Positions 11,640 through 22,739 of a stretch of 64,000 nucleotides of DNA are shown here, piece after piece. This DNA is from Carya illinoinensis (taxonomy: Eukaryota > Streptophyta > Magnoliopsida > Fagales > Juglandaceae): assembly GCF_018687715.1 (NCBI RefSeq), contig NC_056753.1:14687501-14751500 (forward strand), in the 5' to 3' direction. The notes beneath the pieces are model-generated. The model made no database searches. It had not been told where the DNA came from and was given only the letters and a program-made list of their open reading frames with translations. Every line of letters begins with the position of its first letter. Within the stretch, counting starts at the first letter, position 1. Position numbers and translations under genes: made by a program.

Positions 11640-11860
11640 TGAAAATTTTGAAAAGTAAAGTGTACTCCTTTTGTCATATGCAAAAAGTAAAAAGATTAGT
11701 TTTGAATTTTTTGAAAAATAAAGTGTGTCCATTTTGTCATATGCAAAAAGTAAAAATATTAGGTTTGAATTTTTTGAAAATAAAGTGTGCTCCTTTTGTC
11801 ATATGCAAAAAGTAAAAATATTAGGTTTGAATTTTTTGAAAAGTGAATGATGTTGTCTTT
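11640..11860 (+). repeat. Tandem subrepeats of about 62 bp in the copia LTR
   Basis: Units share TTTTGTCATATGCAAAAAGT and a TTTGAATTTTTTGAAAA lead-in. Three good copies are followed by a degraded one. Related CACATGTGCATG words recur just upstream (11425-11575). Confidence 0.88.
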
Positions 11861-12120
11861 GACATGTGAATCTTTTTAAATTTGAATATGAAGTCTCGTA
11901 TGCCTATAAATAGATCATTTGAGAGCTTCACATTTACAACACCAAGAGCATACAATATTCATTCAAAGTTTTCATTCTCTCTTCTATAAGCATTGAGTCT
12001 TAAACCTTGTTCATTTTGAGAGATATATAGTTTGTGCTGTATTGTTCTTATTTCACTCATTGAAAAGTGTTTTTTGATAACCTACCCACTATCAGCTCTT
12101 GTATCAATAAAAATGTGTGT

Positions 12121-12125
12121 ATAAC
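12121..12125 (+). repeat. TSD ATAAC (left)
   Basis: ATAAC at 12121-12125 recurs at 16965-16969 and flanks the 12126-16964 insertion. After removing the insertion and one ATAAC, the copia LTR reads continuously. Confidence 0.7.
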
Positions 12126-13499
12126 TGTCACAACCCCACCCTATCAAGAGCGAGACCGTGATTCCATACCTGTTCTTTTTCCTATTATAACTGTAAATTT
12201 ATTTATAAATAAATGCCCATATTGTTATTAGTATTTTTTTTTTAAGATAATACGTGACGGGTTCGAACGCATCATGCATAAATTCTAATTTCTAACTAAA
12301 AGAAACACCTAATAGACATACCTTTACATTCCTTTACAAAAGACTCTCAGAGTCCGTCATCCATTCATTTAACGTAACTACTTTAAACAAAAAGGGACTC
12401 AGTCCCTACAGCCCTTATAAAAGAAAACTAACTTAAAGCAGGAGGGGTTTCCATCACCCCACCATAAAATATACCTTATACCTGAATGTATCTTGTCTAG
12501 AAGTTAACTCAATAAAACATCCTTGTGTGGGGTCCAGTATCAAAACGTAAGAAACATATATCGTCATCAGAAAGAAACCAAACTACCCAGGGACTACTAA
12601 ACGTCGGTCCCTCCCTTCTCAGCAATACTCAGCTCCTCAGTAAATTTGTCTATACCTGGACGTTTAAAACATAAATACAAAGTGAGTCTAATACTCAGTA
12701 AGTAGTACACCATGCCGTTAACTTAATAAGCATATAGTATTTTCTTTTGAAAACATGCATCCATAAACCAATACTAATTCTGACAATACTTCCATGCATA
12801 CGCTTTCTTTATAACTTCATGCATACGCTTTCTTCGTACTACCATGCATATACTTACTTCATACTTTCATGCATAATCTTTATTTCTTATTTTCATACAT
12901 ACTTATATATAATATCTTCATGCACACACTTAATTTAATCTTTCACTTTCTTTTGGCCAGCACACTATTACGATCCGTGTATTGGGGTTAGTGGTTCTAT
13001 TGAACCTGGATTCCACCCGTGGCCACAGGTTAGGAACCCCTTTCTGTCAGGGAGCAGCACTGGGTGCACTACCAGTACTACTTACCCGACATTGCAATCT
13101 GCCCATTTCTTTAGTACCCTTTCCCTTCATATGGTCATTAAATATTTTCATACATTAATTCATTCATTTTCTTTCTTTGAATTCAAACATCTTCAGTATC
13201 TTCCTTAGTCCGATGCATATGCATTTATTTTGGAAAATAGCATTTCATGCCATGCTTATATATAAATAGAACCTTAGTTATTTCAAGAAGCATGTATGAA
13301 AATTCCATGACTTAGAATCTACATGCATGCATTACCATATACACATACAACCAATTATAATCGATAGGATACTTAACAGGGGCTACCAAGAAAGGCTTGT
13401 ACATAATATAAATTCATTTATTCTTTAATTAGAAGAACGTTTGGAAAGAGATAGAGATATATTCTTCCACAAGAGAACTTGGTGTGGGCGCATGGTCAT

Positions 13500-15518
13500 T
13501 GTGACGCCCCCAAACCCCACGTACGGATACGGAAAAATCGAGACATCCGGATGATGACATCACGGGTCACCACCCTATCGCCAAGTGCCAAGTGTATGTA
13601 CATGCAACAAGTGTGCAAAAGAAAACACGCAGCAGATAAACAAAGTCTCATATCTAAGTACCAGAATTTTTTTTTGTTTAATACAAAGCCGTTCAAAACA
13701 TGCATAATAAAATATTACAAGCCACAAATATGTTTCAAAACCAACTACAAGGCATAAACCCCAAATCAATACTCCGGCAGAGCCGCATCCTCGGGCTCAG
13801 CCTCCTCCTCCTCCTCGATCTCTACATTAAAATCTACGGTACCAAAATGGTACCGCATGTAAGTAAGATCCAAACGCCACAAGATAAAAACATATTAAAC
13901 TCAACAATATGCATGGAAGAATGCAAATGCACATGTCACACAAAAATCACATTTTTTCATGCACGCTAAAATCCCATTTTGGCCCAAAACATATTACTTT
14001 CCAACTCACACCAAAAGTCTCATTTGACCCAAATCCAACTCAAATCAATAACCAATTAATCCGAATGCACCATGACCTCCCCTGGGGGTCATCTGCACAC
14101 CCTGGCTCCTGTGCCACACAGTAGGTAACGGCCACGCGTGTAACACCTAAACGAGCGATGCCCAGTTCCGCGCCCCGTGCGTTCATAGCCAAGCATCCTC
14201 TAGCCCTCGCCAGCGAAGGGCCACGGAGTCGGTACGAGAGCGTTACCATCCCACCCGCTCCCATTGTCGCCCAACGTCAACCCAGGGGACGTCACTCAGT
14301 ATATTACGCTCCCAAGTAACCAGAGGAGCTCCACCGAGATAATACCCCACCTCAGCTTGGGGTCGTGATACACACGCACCCGAAAATCCATTTACACATA
14401 TAAAACCAGATATTCTCAATTTAATAAAATGCACATGAATGAATCATGCAATGCACGCCTCAAGATACAAACATCCAACCAATCACAAAACAACCAAACC
14501 AAGCAACTCCGTCCTCAATCCATTCGACCCCCGAACTCCTCGGACTCAGTTTGGAATCAACCAACCAGTCCAATAATTAATTGTAAGAACAAACATATAT
14601 TTAAATCTAAAATAGAGTTTGGAAAATACTTACAGCACTAAAAGGTATTTTTCGAAAGCTCACGACGTTGCAAACGGCGGAGAAAAAGCAACGTAACAGT
14701 GTATTTTACACTGTGGCCGTGGGTTGTAAATTACCCACTTTCGAACGAGGACAAACCAAAATAAGAAATTGATAGGGAATGGCCTTGAGATGTTTATGAA
14801 TCTAAAGGAAGTGAGCTTTGGCTGTGGGTGGTGGTGGAAACGACGGTGGAAGTGCAAAAAGGGGCTGAACGGAGTTGAGCTCGTGGGAGCTGCTCTGGCA
14901 ACGGATCGGGGCTGGAAATGGGTGGGTTAGGACAACAAGAGGTAGGGGATGAAATGGTAAAAAGATGGTGGCCGGAGGTGAAGCGACGGTGACGAAAACG
15001 GCAAAACACCTTGCGGCTTAGATGGGCTGTAGGGGGTGATCGATGGCACGGATGGGGCTAGAAATTGGTGGGGGTGTTCACCGGCCGAGGGGGATTTTTC
15101 TGGGTGGGAGGTGTTAGCCACGTTGGCCGGAAGGTGGTGGTTCGGGGCTGGAGGCTGGATGGAGACGGGAAGAAAGGGAGAGGTGCTGCGCACGGGGAGA
15201 GAGAAGGAAAAAGAAGAAGGAGAAAAAGAAAGAAAGAAGAAAAGAAGAAAAGAAAAAAGGAAAAAGGAAAAAGGAAAAAAGAAAAAAGAGAAAAGAAAAG
15301 ATGGAGAAAGAAAATGAGGTCCAATGCTCACTTCCGGAATCCAAAAACTAACCCGTCGAAAACGATTTTAAAAACCATAAAACGACTAAAATAAATTAAA
15401 CACCACATCAAATAAAATAAAACCAATTAAAATACAATAATTTAAAATAAAAGAACTAATATATTAATTAAATTAAAAACTCCTTCAGTGAAAATACACG
15501 TAAAAACGGGGTATCACA
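13500..15518. mobile_element. Solo LTR with TSD GTCAT
   Basis: This 2019-bp segment starts TGTGACGCC and ends GTATCACA. The inverted TGTGA/TCACA ends are typical of LTRs. GTCAT is present directly before (13495-13499) and directly after (15519-15523), a perfect 5-bp target duplication. There is no internal coding domain, polypurine tract or second LTR, so recombination between LTRs probably removed the rest. It contains a long purine tract (15190-15310). The open frames over that tract are low-complexity only. Confidence 0.9.
15190..15310 (+). repeat. Purine-rich (GAAAA/GAAGA)n tract
   Basis: Over 100 bases are almost pure A and G on the + strand, with GAAAAAGG and GAAAGAAG words. It lies inside the 13500-15518 solo LTR. 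Confidence 0.92.
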
Positions 15519-15764
15519 GTCATAGCTACTTACCTCGATCCGCTGCAATCCCTTTAACTTCATAAAATCCTAATCTAATAAATAACAAGTGTGTTAATAC
15601 TCATCCAACATCCTTTAGACCTCCTTTTAACGATAACTAAAATATTATAAATCTAACGTCATTTTCTACCATTAACGTTACTTCAAATAACTACCCTCTC
15701 GACAAATCCTTACAAGAGTAACATAAGAAGATAATTAACTTAGTTAACACAACATCAAAACAGC

Positions 15765-16145
15765 TCCATATATGCATTTAATCACTTAAAACAGAACATA
15801 ATTATATATATACAAAACAAAATATTAAAACAGCCTTTCATATATATATATATATATATTTACACTTAAAACATAACATAAACATGTATATATACAAAAC
15901 AAAATATTAAAACAACCTCTCATATATATTTACACTTAAAACAGAACATAAACATGCATATATACAAAACATAACATTAAAACAGCCTCTCATATATATT
16001 TACACTTAAAACAGAACATAAATATGCATATATACAAAGCAGAACATTAAAACAGCCTCTCATATATATTTACACTTAAAACAGAACATAAACATGTATA
16101 TATGCAAAACAGAATATTGAAACAGCCTTTCAAATCTATTTACAC
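15765..16145 (+). repeat. Tandem repeats of about 70 bp
   Basis: About five units contain CATATATATTTACAC, TTAAAACAGAACATAAA and ACAGCCTCTCATATA. Some carry expanded (AT)n runs. They lie in the 12126-16964 insertion, to the right of the nested solo LTR. Confidence 0.88.
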
Positions 16146-16964
16146 GGAAAGTAACCTCTCAAACAGCCTTAATATTTATATACCTGAAACAGCACCTCAA
16201 AACAGCTTTGTATACACTTGGTTAGCAAAACAGAATACATGCATATATATACATACCAAACCACAACATAAAGAGATGAAAATAAAACAAAAACTGACAC
16301 AATACAACACATCGTTCGGTTGACCCTAACAACACCTCAAAACCATGTACATATATATATATATATATAAGATGGTTGATATATTTCAAAAATCCATACA
16401 TCACTTACACTAAGAAATGAGTTAGGAACCCTTACCCCAAATTCCTTCACTTCTTGAAAGATGAAAACACTTGGAAATTTCAACTATAAGAAACCTCAAA
16501 GTGGTAAGGAAATAAATATAGTGCACGGTTTGGAAAGATTTAACTTTTTTTATTTCTTTTGGGAGCTCACACGGTTTAGGTGATGGAAAGAAGTCTTGGT
16601 TCTTCTCTTGAACTAGAAAGTGAAGGAAGAAGGAGAGGAAATGATGTTGTACGATGGCTTGAAGAAGTGAGAAGACTTACAAGTCTTTTGGCCCTTTAAC
16701 TGAGGGAAGCTCCTTAGGAAATGAAAAGTGGTCAAAGCGTATCTTCATGAGGTGCATGTTGGACGTCCTAGATTAAGCCTAAGAAGATAAATCTTACACC
16801 TACCTCAATCCAAGGGTGTTAGTTCAAATGGGTCAATTCATAATTAATTCAAAGTGAAGGACTTAAAAGAAGTATATTAAGGATATAAAAATTTGCTCTC
16901 ATCTCATTTTAATAATTCACATAAAATGACGTAAAGCCTCACGTAGTAAGACTAGGTGATTGCA

Positions 16965-17342
16965 ATAACCCTTGTGCGTGTAAAAAGTGTTATACACAGG
17001 GAATAGTTGAATCACCACGTGTAAGGTGATTGCAAGTGTAGAGGGTGTTCTACACGGATCTTTTGTAGCAGTGTTATTTGAATGTGTAATAGGTTTCTAT
17101 CTCCACCTGAAGGAGGTTGAATAGTGAATTTGAGGATCCTCAAGGGGTAGCTTGAGGCCAGGACGTAGGCAGTGGGGCCGAACCTCGTTAACATATTGAG
17201 TTTGCTTCTCTCTTACCCTTACTCTTTATATTTAATGCTGCTTTATATTTTATTTATATTTTATATTGTGTATTTGATTTATAATTTTTAATTTTTTAAA
17301 TATAACTCAATTCATCCCCCTCTTGTGTTAGTCATCTAGGCA
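16965..17342 (+). repeat. Copia 3' LTR, right portion
   Basis: Sequence resumes after ATAAC with CCTTGTGCGTG and runs through GGACGTAGGCAGTGGGGCCGAACCTCGTTAACA, a block characteristic of SIRE-type LTR ends, to an end near TCATCTAGGCA. To the right the sequence becomes antisense gag of family B. Confidence 0.75.
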
Positions 17343-17639
17343 ATACCCTAAATCCTCTTTCACGCCTAACTCCTTTATGCCTACCCATCCTAACTTCAGA
17401 CATTAGGTCTTCCTCATCCTCACCATCTCCTTCCTCTTCATACTCATGTTCTCTTCTCGGTTCACGTCTCCACCTAGCTCTCCCACCATGCAAATTTCTA
17501 ATTACTTCATCTTATGATCCATTCTATCTCTCACTTCCCCTAACATCATGTTTAATCGCTCAAATTGTTGTTGTATGGCCTACAACACAAAGGAGTTATC
17601 TACCATCTCCTTTGATGATGTGTCACTTTTATGAGACAT
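17343..17639 (-). pseudogene. Family B gag N-terminus, interrupted
   Basis: On the minus strand an ATG at 17639 starts MSHKSDTSSKEMVDNSFVL, then a TAG, then an arginine-rich and acidic stretch ending GFRVLPR at the copia boundary. The same start region occurs at 63574 onward on the + strand. The copia element interrupts the frame before the capsid domain. Two in-frame stops are visible, so it is dead. Confidence 0.65.
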
Positions 17640-17876
17640 CGTACATGCTGCACAAAAAAAAAGTGTTAGTGGAAAAGACCTCACACGCTCCCTTACGTGT
17701 TTACACTCGAATAAGGGCACTACACTCATGTTTCACTCTTAATTAGCTTTTTTTTCTGATAATAATCTCTCACTCTCTTTCCTTTTACTTCAAAAGTTTT
17801 TCCACTCAAGTTCTTTCAAAACTAATTGAACTCAATCAAGACAATGCAACCTTGTTTTGCTCCAACTAGTAATTAG

Positions 17877-19828
17877 GTCCAAGAAACAAAGTACAAGAGA
17901 AAACACAGAAGGAATAAAATGACACGAGATTCAAGGAATTTATACGATAGAAAGAGTAATTACGAAATAAGATACCAACTAGAAATATATATTCAGCCCA
18001 TTTAAGGATAAGGCTCAATCAATAAAATAAAAATTCAGATTTTTTTTTTCATTTTTTTTTTCTTTTCCTTTCTTTTCATTTCTTTTCTTTTCATTTCCTT
18101 TCCTTTCTTTTCTTTTCTTTTCTCTTCTTTTCTTAACAATTCAACCACAAACAGAAATATTCAATTGTGATAATCAGACAATTGAATTCAAACACATAAA
18201 AATTGACAAGGAAATAGAAGGAAATCAATGAAACCCTAGAAATTTTAAACCCTAGATGGTGCAAATTAGAACTTAGATTATATTAAAATCTAGACCCGTT
18301 GAAGAACTCATCTCAATAACCCGGATTACGAAAGAGGAACGCCACAAAGGTTGTGATTTACCTTTGATAAGTTCAAAAGTTCAATCAAGAACAAGAGGAG
18401 TAAACTCAACTCACTAATAAAAATTCAATATTTTCTAACCTCCTCAAATGAGACTACAAGTTGTTTAAATAAAAATTTCCAAAACCCTAAGTGAATAGTA
18501 CCGTAGGTACTGTAGCGTACTGTGGCGTGAACAGTACAGCGCTACAGTACTTCTAAAACCCTAGTCCACTTAAAATAATAACTTTCCAAATATGTCATTG
18601 GCCAAAATACAAGGCCTACGCAAAAACCCTAGCTCATTAGAAAAATGACGTATGTGGGCTAAGCATCCTCAAGCCCACTTATTCTAAACTAATAATAAAT
18701 TGAAAGCCTTAACAACAATAGGCCATATTTCTACGTCATGTCTTCCACAGCTTGTATTAGGTGGTTTAAAACTGGTTCTCCTTCCTTCAAGCTCATCTTG
18801 AGTGTTTGGCTCTTCCTAACTTCATCGCAAGTGGTTTGCACCAATCCTTGCATTGCTTCTTTGATCTTCTTAGCTCTTGATCTTGTAATTGGCCCATCTG
18901 GAAGTTGCAAAGGATCAGGATTGTTATTTAAACAACTTGTAGCCTCATTTGAGGATGTTAGACAATATTAAATTTTTATTGGTGAGTTGAGTTTACTCCT
19001 GTTGTTCTTGATTGAACTTTTGAACTTATCAAAAGGTAAATCACAACCTTTGTGGTGTTCCTCCTTCGTAATCCGGATTCTTGAAATGGGTTCTTCAACG
19101 GGTCTAGATTTTAATATAATCTAGGTTCTTGAAATGAGTTCTCAACGGGTCTAGATTCTTCATCCATTGACTTGAGTTTGGCTTTCTTGGGTTTATTTTT
19201 TCAATATTGTTGTTGGGTCTCAAATCGAGTCGATTGGGATTCACATCATTTGGTATTCATAATAAGGTTTCCAATCAGGTCTGATTCTATCTTTTATTTA
19301 TTGTATCGTTAATTCTAGGGCTTCATTGTTCTAGGGTTGCCAAAAAAAAAAAAGTGAAGAAATTCGTTTTTCCTAGGCCTATCAAATTACTCTATCATTT
19401 GGGTTTCATGTTCATCATCATAGGGTGTCTAAATCCCTTGTTTGAGGGCTGCCACAATTGCACCATCTAGGGTTTGAAATTTCTAGGGTTTCATTGATTC
19501 CCTTCTATTTCCTTGTCAATTTTTATGTGTTTGAATTCAATTGTCTGATTATCACAATTAAATATTTCTGTTTGTGGTTGAATTGTTGAGAAAAAAAGAG
19601 AAAATAAAAGAAAATAAAATAAAATAAAGGAAAAAAAAAAGAAAAAAAAAAGGAAAAAAAAAATCCGAATTTTTATTTTATTGATTAAGCCTTGTCCTTA
19701 AAGGGGCTGAATATATATTTCTAGTTGGTATCTTATTTCGTAATTACTCTTTCCATCGTATAAATTTCTTGAATTTCGTGTCATTTTATTCTTTCCGTGT
19801 TTTCTCTTATACTTTGTTTCTTGGACCA
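17877..19828. repeat. Large inverted repeat of family B LTR/leader
   Basis: 17877-18480 on the + strand is the reverse complement of sequence within 18935-19828. Matching landmarks are GGTCCAAGAAACAAAG at 17877 and its complement ending at 19828, the AATCTAGACCCGTTGAAGAAC block near 18288 with its complement near 19095, and GTTGTTTAAAT near 18461 with its complement near 18935. The right arm has about 330 bp extra. The spacer is about 450 bp. Confidence 0.85.
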
Positions 19829-19962
19829 GCTCTTCCTAGATTCATCCCAAGTGGTTTGCATCAATCCTTGCATTGCTTCCTTAATCTTCTTGGCTCTTGA
19901 TCTTGTAATTGGCCCATTTGAAAGTTGCAAATGATCTTTAAGGCTACCTCTAACTTGGTTCT

Positions 19963-22739
19963 CATCAATAACTCATCTATTAACTGATAAGTTTTACGCT
20001 ATTCCAAACTCTATTAAGATGGGTGTGTGGGACATAAAATTTAAATAAAATTCTTACAATTTCTTCAAGTTTGGGCATGATTTTTCGGGGCGTCGGTCCT
20101 TAACCATATTCAAATGGAGGGAAGAAGAGAAGGCCATCCTCTTTGAGATTGGACGTGATTGAGAGGGGATGCCTATTTGGCTCAAATAGTCAAATGTGAT
20201 GGAAGCAAGAGTAATAAGCGTAAGTGGTATAATGCCCATAAAATCAGAGATTCATCCAAACGGATGGTGAATGGCAAGGGTAAAGATGGAAAAAAAATTC
20301 TGCCAACTTGATTTGAAGTAAAAATGACTACAATATTGCACTAACACACTGGACCAAGTGAGACTACGTTACTCGTCGTCGGAGTGTGAGATGACTACAT
20401 ATACAGCACTTTAGGGGAAGTTAGGAACAACAGATGGCCATGCCAAGGCCATCCTGTGCAGGAAATTTAACAGATAACCGAAGATACACGTGGAGACTTG
20501 TCAACCGATCTACTAGTTCTTGCCCGCGCTCAGTTGGAAGGAAGAAGGAATTTTCTCAATGGGTTTAGGCATGATTTCTCAAGACCGTCAGTCCTTCCTC
20601 TAGGAATAATGCCTAATTACCAAAAAGGTAATCAAATAAGCTGAAGCTAGACCGCATATTGGTGGATATTTTCATCCATTCAAGTGCCCAAAAAAAAATA
20701 TAAACTCCCTCTTTATTTATAAAGAATAGATACACTTTAAAGTTCTACTTCCTAGAGAACTCCTAATGGTTTATTTATCATATTCTTTAAAATACATCAT
20801 TAAAATCTACTTTTTCTATTTTATATATTAATTTTTACAATATACCATATATCAACTTATCTATTTTTTTTTCATATCATTTAAATGTTATATTATTTAA
20901 TAGTTTATTTGAAAAAAAGTACAAAGAGAGAAAAACTATTATGAGAAACAAAGTACATGAAAAGAGAAAAAAATAAATAAAATATTTTTACATTTGTGTA
21001 CAGTTCATGCTACATGTAGCTGAACACTTTACCAAAATGGAAAATACATTTCCAAATACATGATCCGTTGGAAGCAATTTTAAGCTACTTTTATTCAAAT
21101 TTTACATAAAAATAGGTTTTACAAAACTCAGCTCTTAGTTTACCCTTAAGCCTTTTTTTTCAAAAGAAAAAAAAAAACACTTGAGCCTTTTTTTTACACT
21201 CAATCATTTCTCTTCTTAAAGATTATGAAGGCTATTTATGGTTTTTTCACTTCATTTTTAATTATATTCTTTTTAGTTTTTTATCTCTCTCAATTATTTG
21301 TTCTATTTTTCTTAGTGTTGCCATTCTAGTCCGTCGTTTTCATATTTAGTTTGACACAAATTTTGTTTTAAGATTCTATATATGATGTGAACTCTAACCA
21401 ATTCGATTGATTCGCGTTATGGCTTATCAATATGTTCCCTCTAGATATATTTTAAATTTTCGAGGATATAATTAGGGCAAGTTTGAAGTAACAAGAATCT
21501 GTGGTAAAACTTGTTTCGGAGATTTTTGTTGTAGAAGATTATCTTTTTTTGCATAAATAAGTGTGATTAGGAAGCTAAGCTTCTTGCTTCATCTTTAGCT
21601 TACTTTCTAAAAGCAAACAGCTTTAATCATATCCAATATTTTAGATTATACTTTATACTCTGTTTTGCAATTTCCCTGGCAAGATTATGATTAGGTAATA
21701 AGTCACCAACCGATGTGTCGGCAATGATTTTGGTGGGTTATTCTCCCAACACAGAAATGAATCAAATGATCTCCAAAACTCTTTCTCACCCTTTTATTAT
21801 TATTTTTTTCTCAACCTTAATCGAATGAATCAAATTACGTTATGTACGGTTTGTTAGGTGTGTTATTCACACCGATTTGAAAATAGAATTTTTTTATTAT
21901 ATTATTTAAAAAATTCTATATATTATATCATCATCAATTTGATGATCGTAAAAAATAAAAATTAAAAAACAAAAACTTATGATGAGGTAGCATTGTCTCT
22001 TATTATATTTATTAACAGGATAAATTATTTTTATTTATTTAAATAAGAATTGGTTTAAAGAATTCTGAATCCTACCATAACATTAATGATATAATCTTTA
22101 ACAAGGAAAAAACAAAACAATTTTCTTGATCTCAACCCCACCTTCCTATTCTCAATTAAATTAAAAAGAAAAGAAATTTGGAAAAACAGTAGGGTCGTCT
22201 GCTTCTTGATGCTGGACCGACCATATTAGGTATGTATTTCTCTGCAAAATTCGGAATTCTGGACAGCAATTTATTTTGGAATAATGTTATTCATAGTTAT
22301 TTTTATTATGAAGAATTTTACTTATCATCCCACATATACCACATCTTTTCTTATAAAAAAATTGATTGGGACCAACCTATTAGAAACCTATCACTAATGA
22401 TAAGGGAAAAGATAAAATCAAGAAATAAGATAACGAAGAGATAAGACAATGAATAGATAAATCATGAGGAGTTAGCTCAAACTTTTAAAAGAAAAATATT
22501 TTACAAAATAAGTTGGACTCAATCACTCCAAAGAATAAAACAAATCTCTATAAAAGGAGGAGATGTCTTCAAATGAATTTGACTCTCCACGAACTTTTTA
22601 CGTACAAACTCCATCACACATAGTGACTCCACTAGATTTCTCTTAAGAGAGGCATCGTCTTCAACCTTCTGAAATCTTAAATTGTTCTATTATATTAAGC
22701 AATATATGAGGTTATGAAATATTGTAAAATTATATCTAT
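19963..22739. other. AT-rich intergenic DNA
   Basis: No gene-like frame is seen. From 20040 to 20640 there is moderately GC-rich degraded sequence with two similar phrases (GCATGATTTTTCGGGGCGTCGGTCC and GGCATGATTTCTCAAGACCGTCAGTCC) about 500 bp apart, probably an old repeat. From 20650 onward it is AT-rich unique-looking sequence with homopolymer T and A runs. Confidence 0.6.

Larger units (their letters stand above)
11161..12125 (+). repeat. Copia 3' LTR, left portion
   Basis: It begins TGTTAAATCC immediately after the polypurine tract. It contains AT-rich subrepeats, including three units of about 62 bp (11640-11860). It is cut at 12125 by an insertion flanked by ATAAC. The rest of the LTR is at 16965-17342, giving about 1.34 kb in total. 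Confidence 0.8.
12126..16964. mobile_element. LTR-type insertion in the copia LTR, no coding region
   Basis: It begins TGTCACAACC, ends TGATTGCA, and is flanked by 5-bp ATAAC repeats. Without the nested solo LTR (13500-15518) it is about 2.8 kb. No pol-like protein is present, so a large solo LTR or a non-autonomous element is likely. It shares a conserved block (12979-13110: GGGGTTAG, CCCGTGGCCACAGG, GCAGCACTGGGTGCA) with 53341-53462 in another insertion, so both belong to related LTR families. It also contains 70-bp tandem repeats (15765-16145). The right boundary is less secure than the left. Confidence 0.65.
6101..17342 (+). mobile_element. Ty1/copia retrotransposon (SIRE/Maximus-like), 5'-interrupted, 3' LTR split
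   Basis: The order gag, protease, integrase, RT, RNase H is that of copia. A long 3' region after pol, an antisense reading frame and an LTR above 1.3 kb suggest the SIRE/Maximus branch. The 5' LTR and the start of gag lie left of the Athila-type insertion, outside the window. The 3' LTR (11161-12125 plus 16965-17342) is interrupted by another element. To the right the sequence passes into antisense gag of a family B Ty3 element, so the copia element is probably inserted there. Confidence 0.82.
17343..19962 (-). mobile_element. Family B Ty3/gypsy element, rearranged 5' part
   Basis: Reading the minus strand from right to left there is LTR, leader and gag, matching the + strand copy at 62429-64000. 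The order is disturbed. Antisense gag, leader and LTR (17343-18930) is followed by a sense copy of LTR plus leader (18935-19828), then by antisense LTR start again (19829-19962). The sense arm includes the LTR end (TTCACA at 19245) and a degenerate primer-binding site (TTTGGTATTCATA). The antisense arm has lost about 330 bp around the LTR/leader junction (near 18275). Confidence 0.75.

Noticed and set aside
14927..15394. Several open frames up to 134 residues on both strands
   Set aside because: They cover a purine-rich tract in a solo LTR, and the composition is low complexity in every frame.
15765..16145. CRISPR-like regular repeats
   Set aside because: The 70-bp units are contiguous tandem repeats without unique spacers, in a plant nuclear context.
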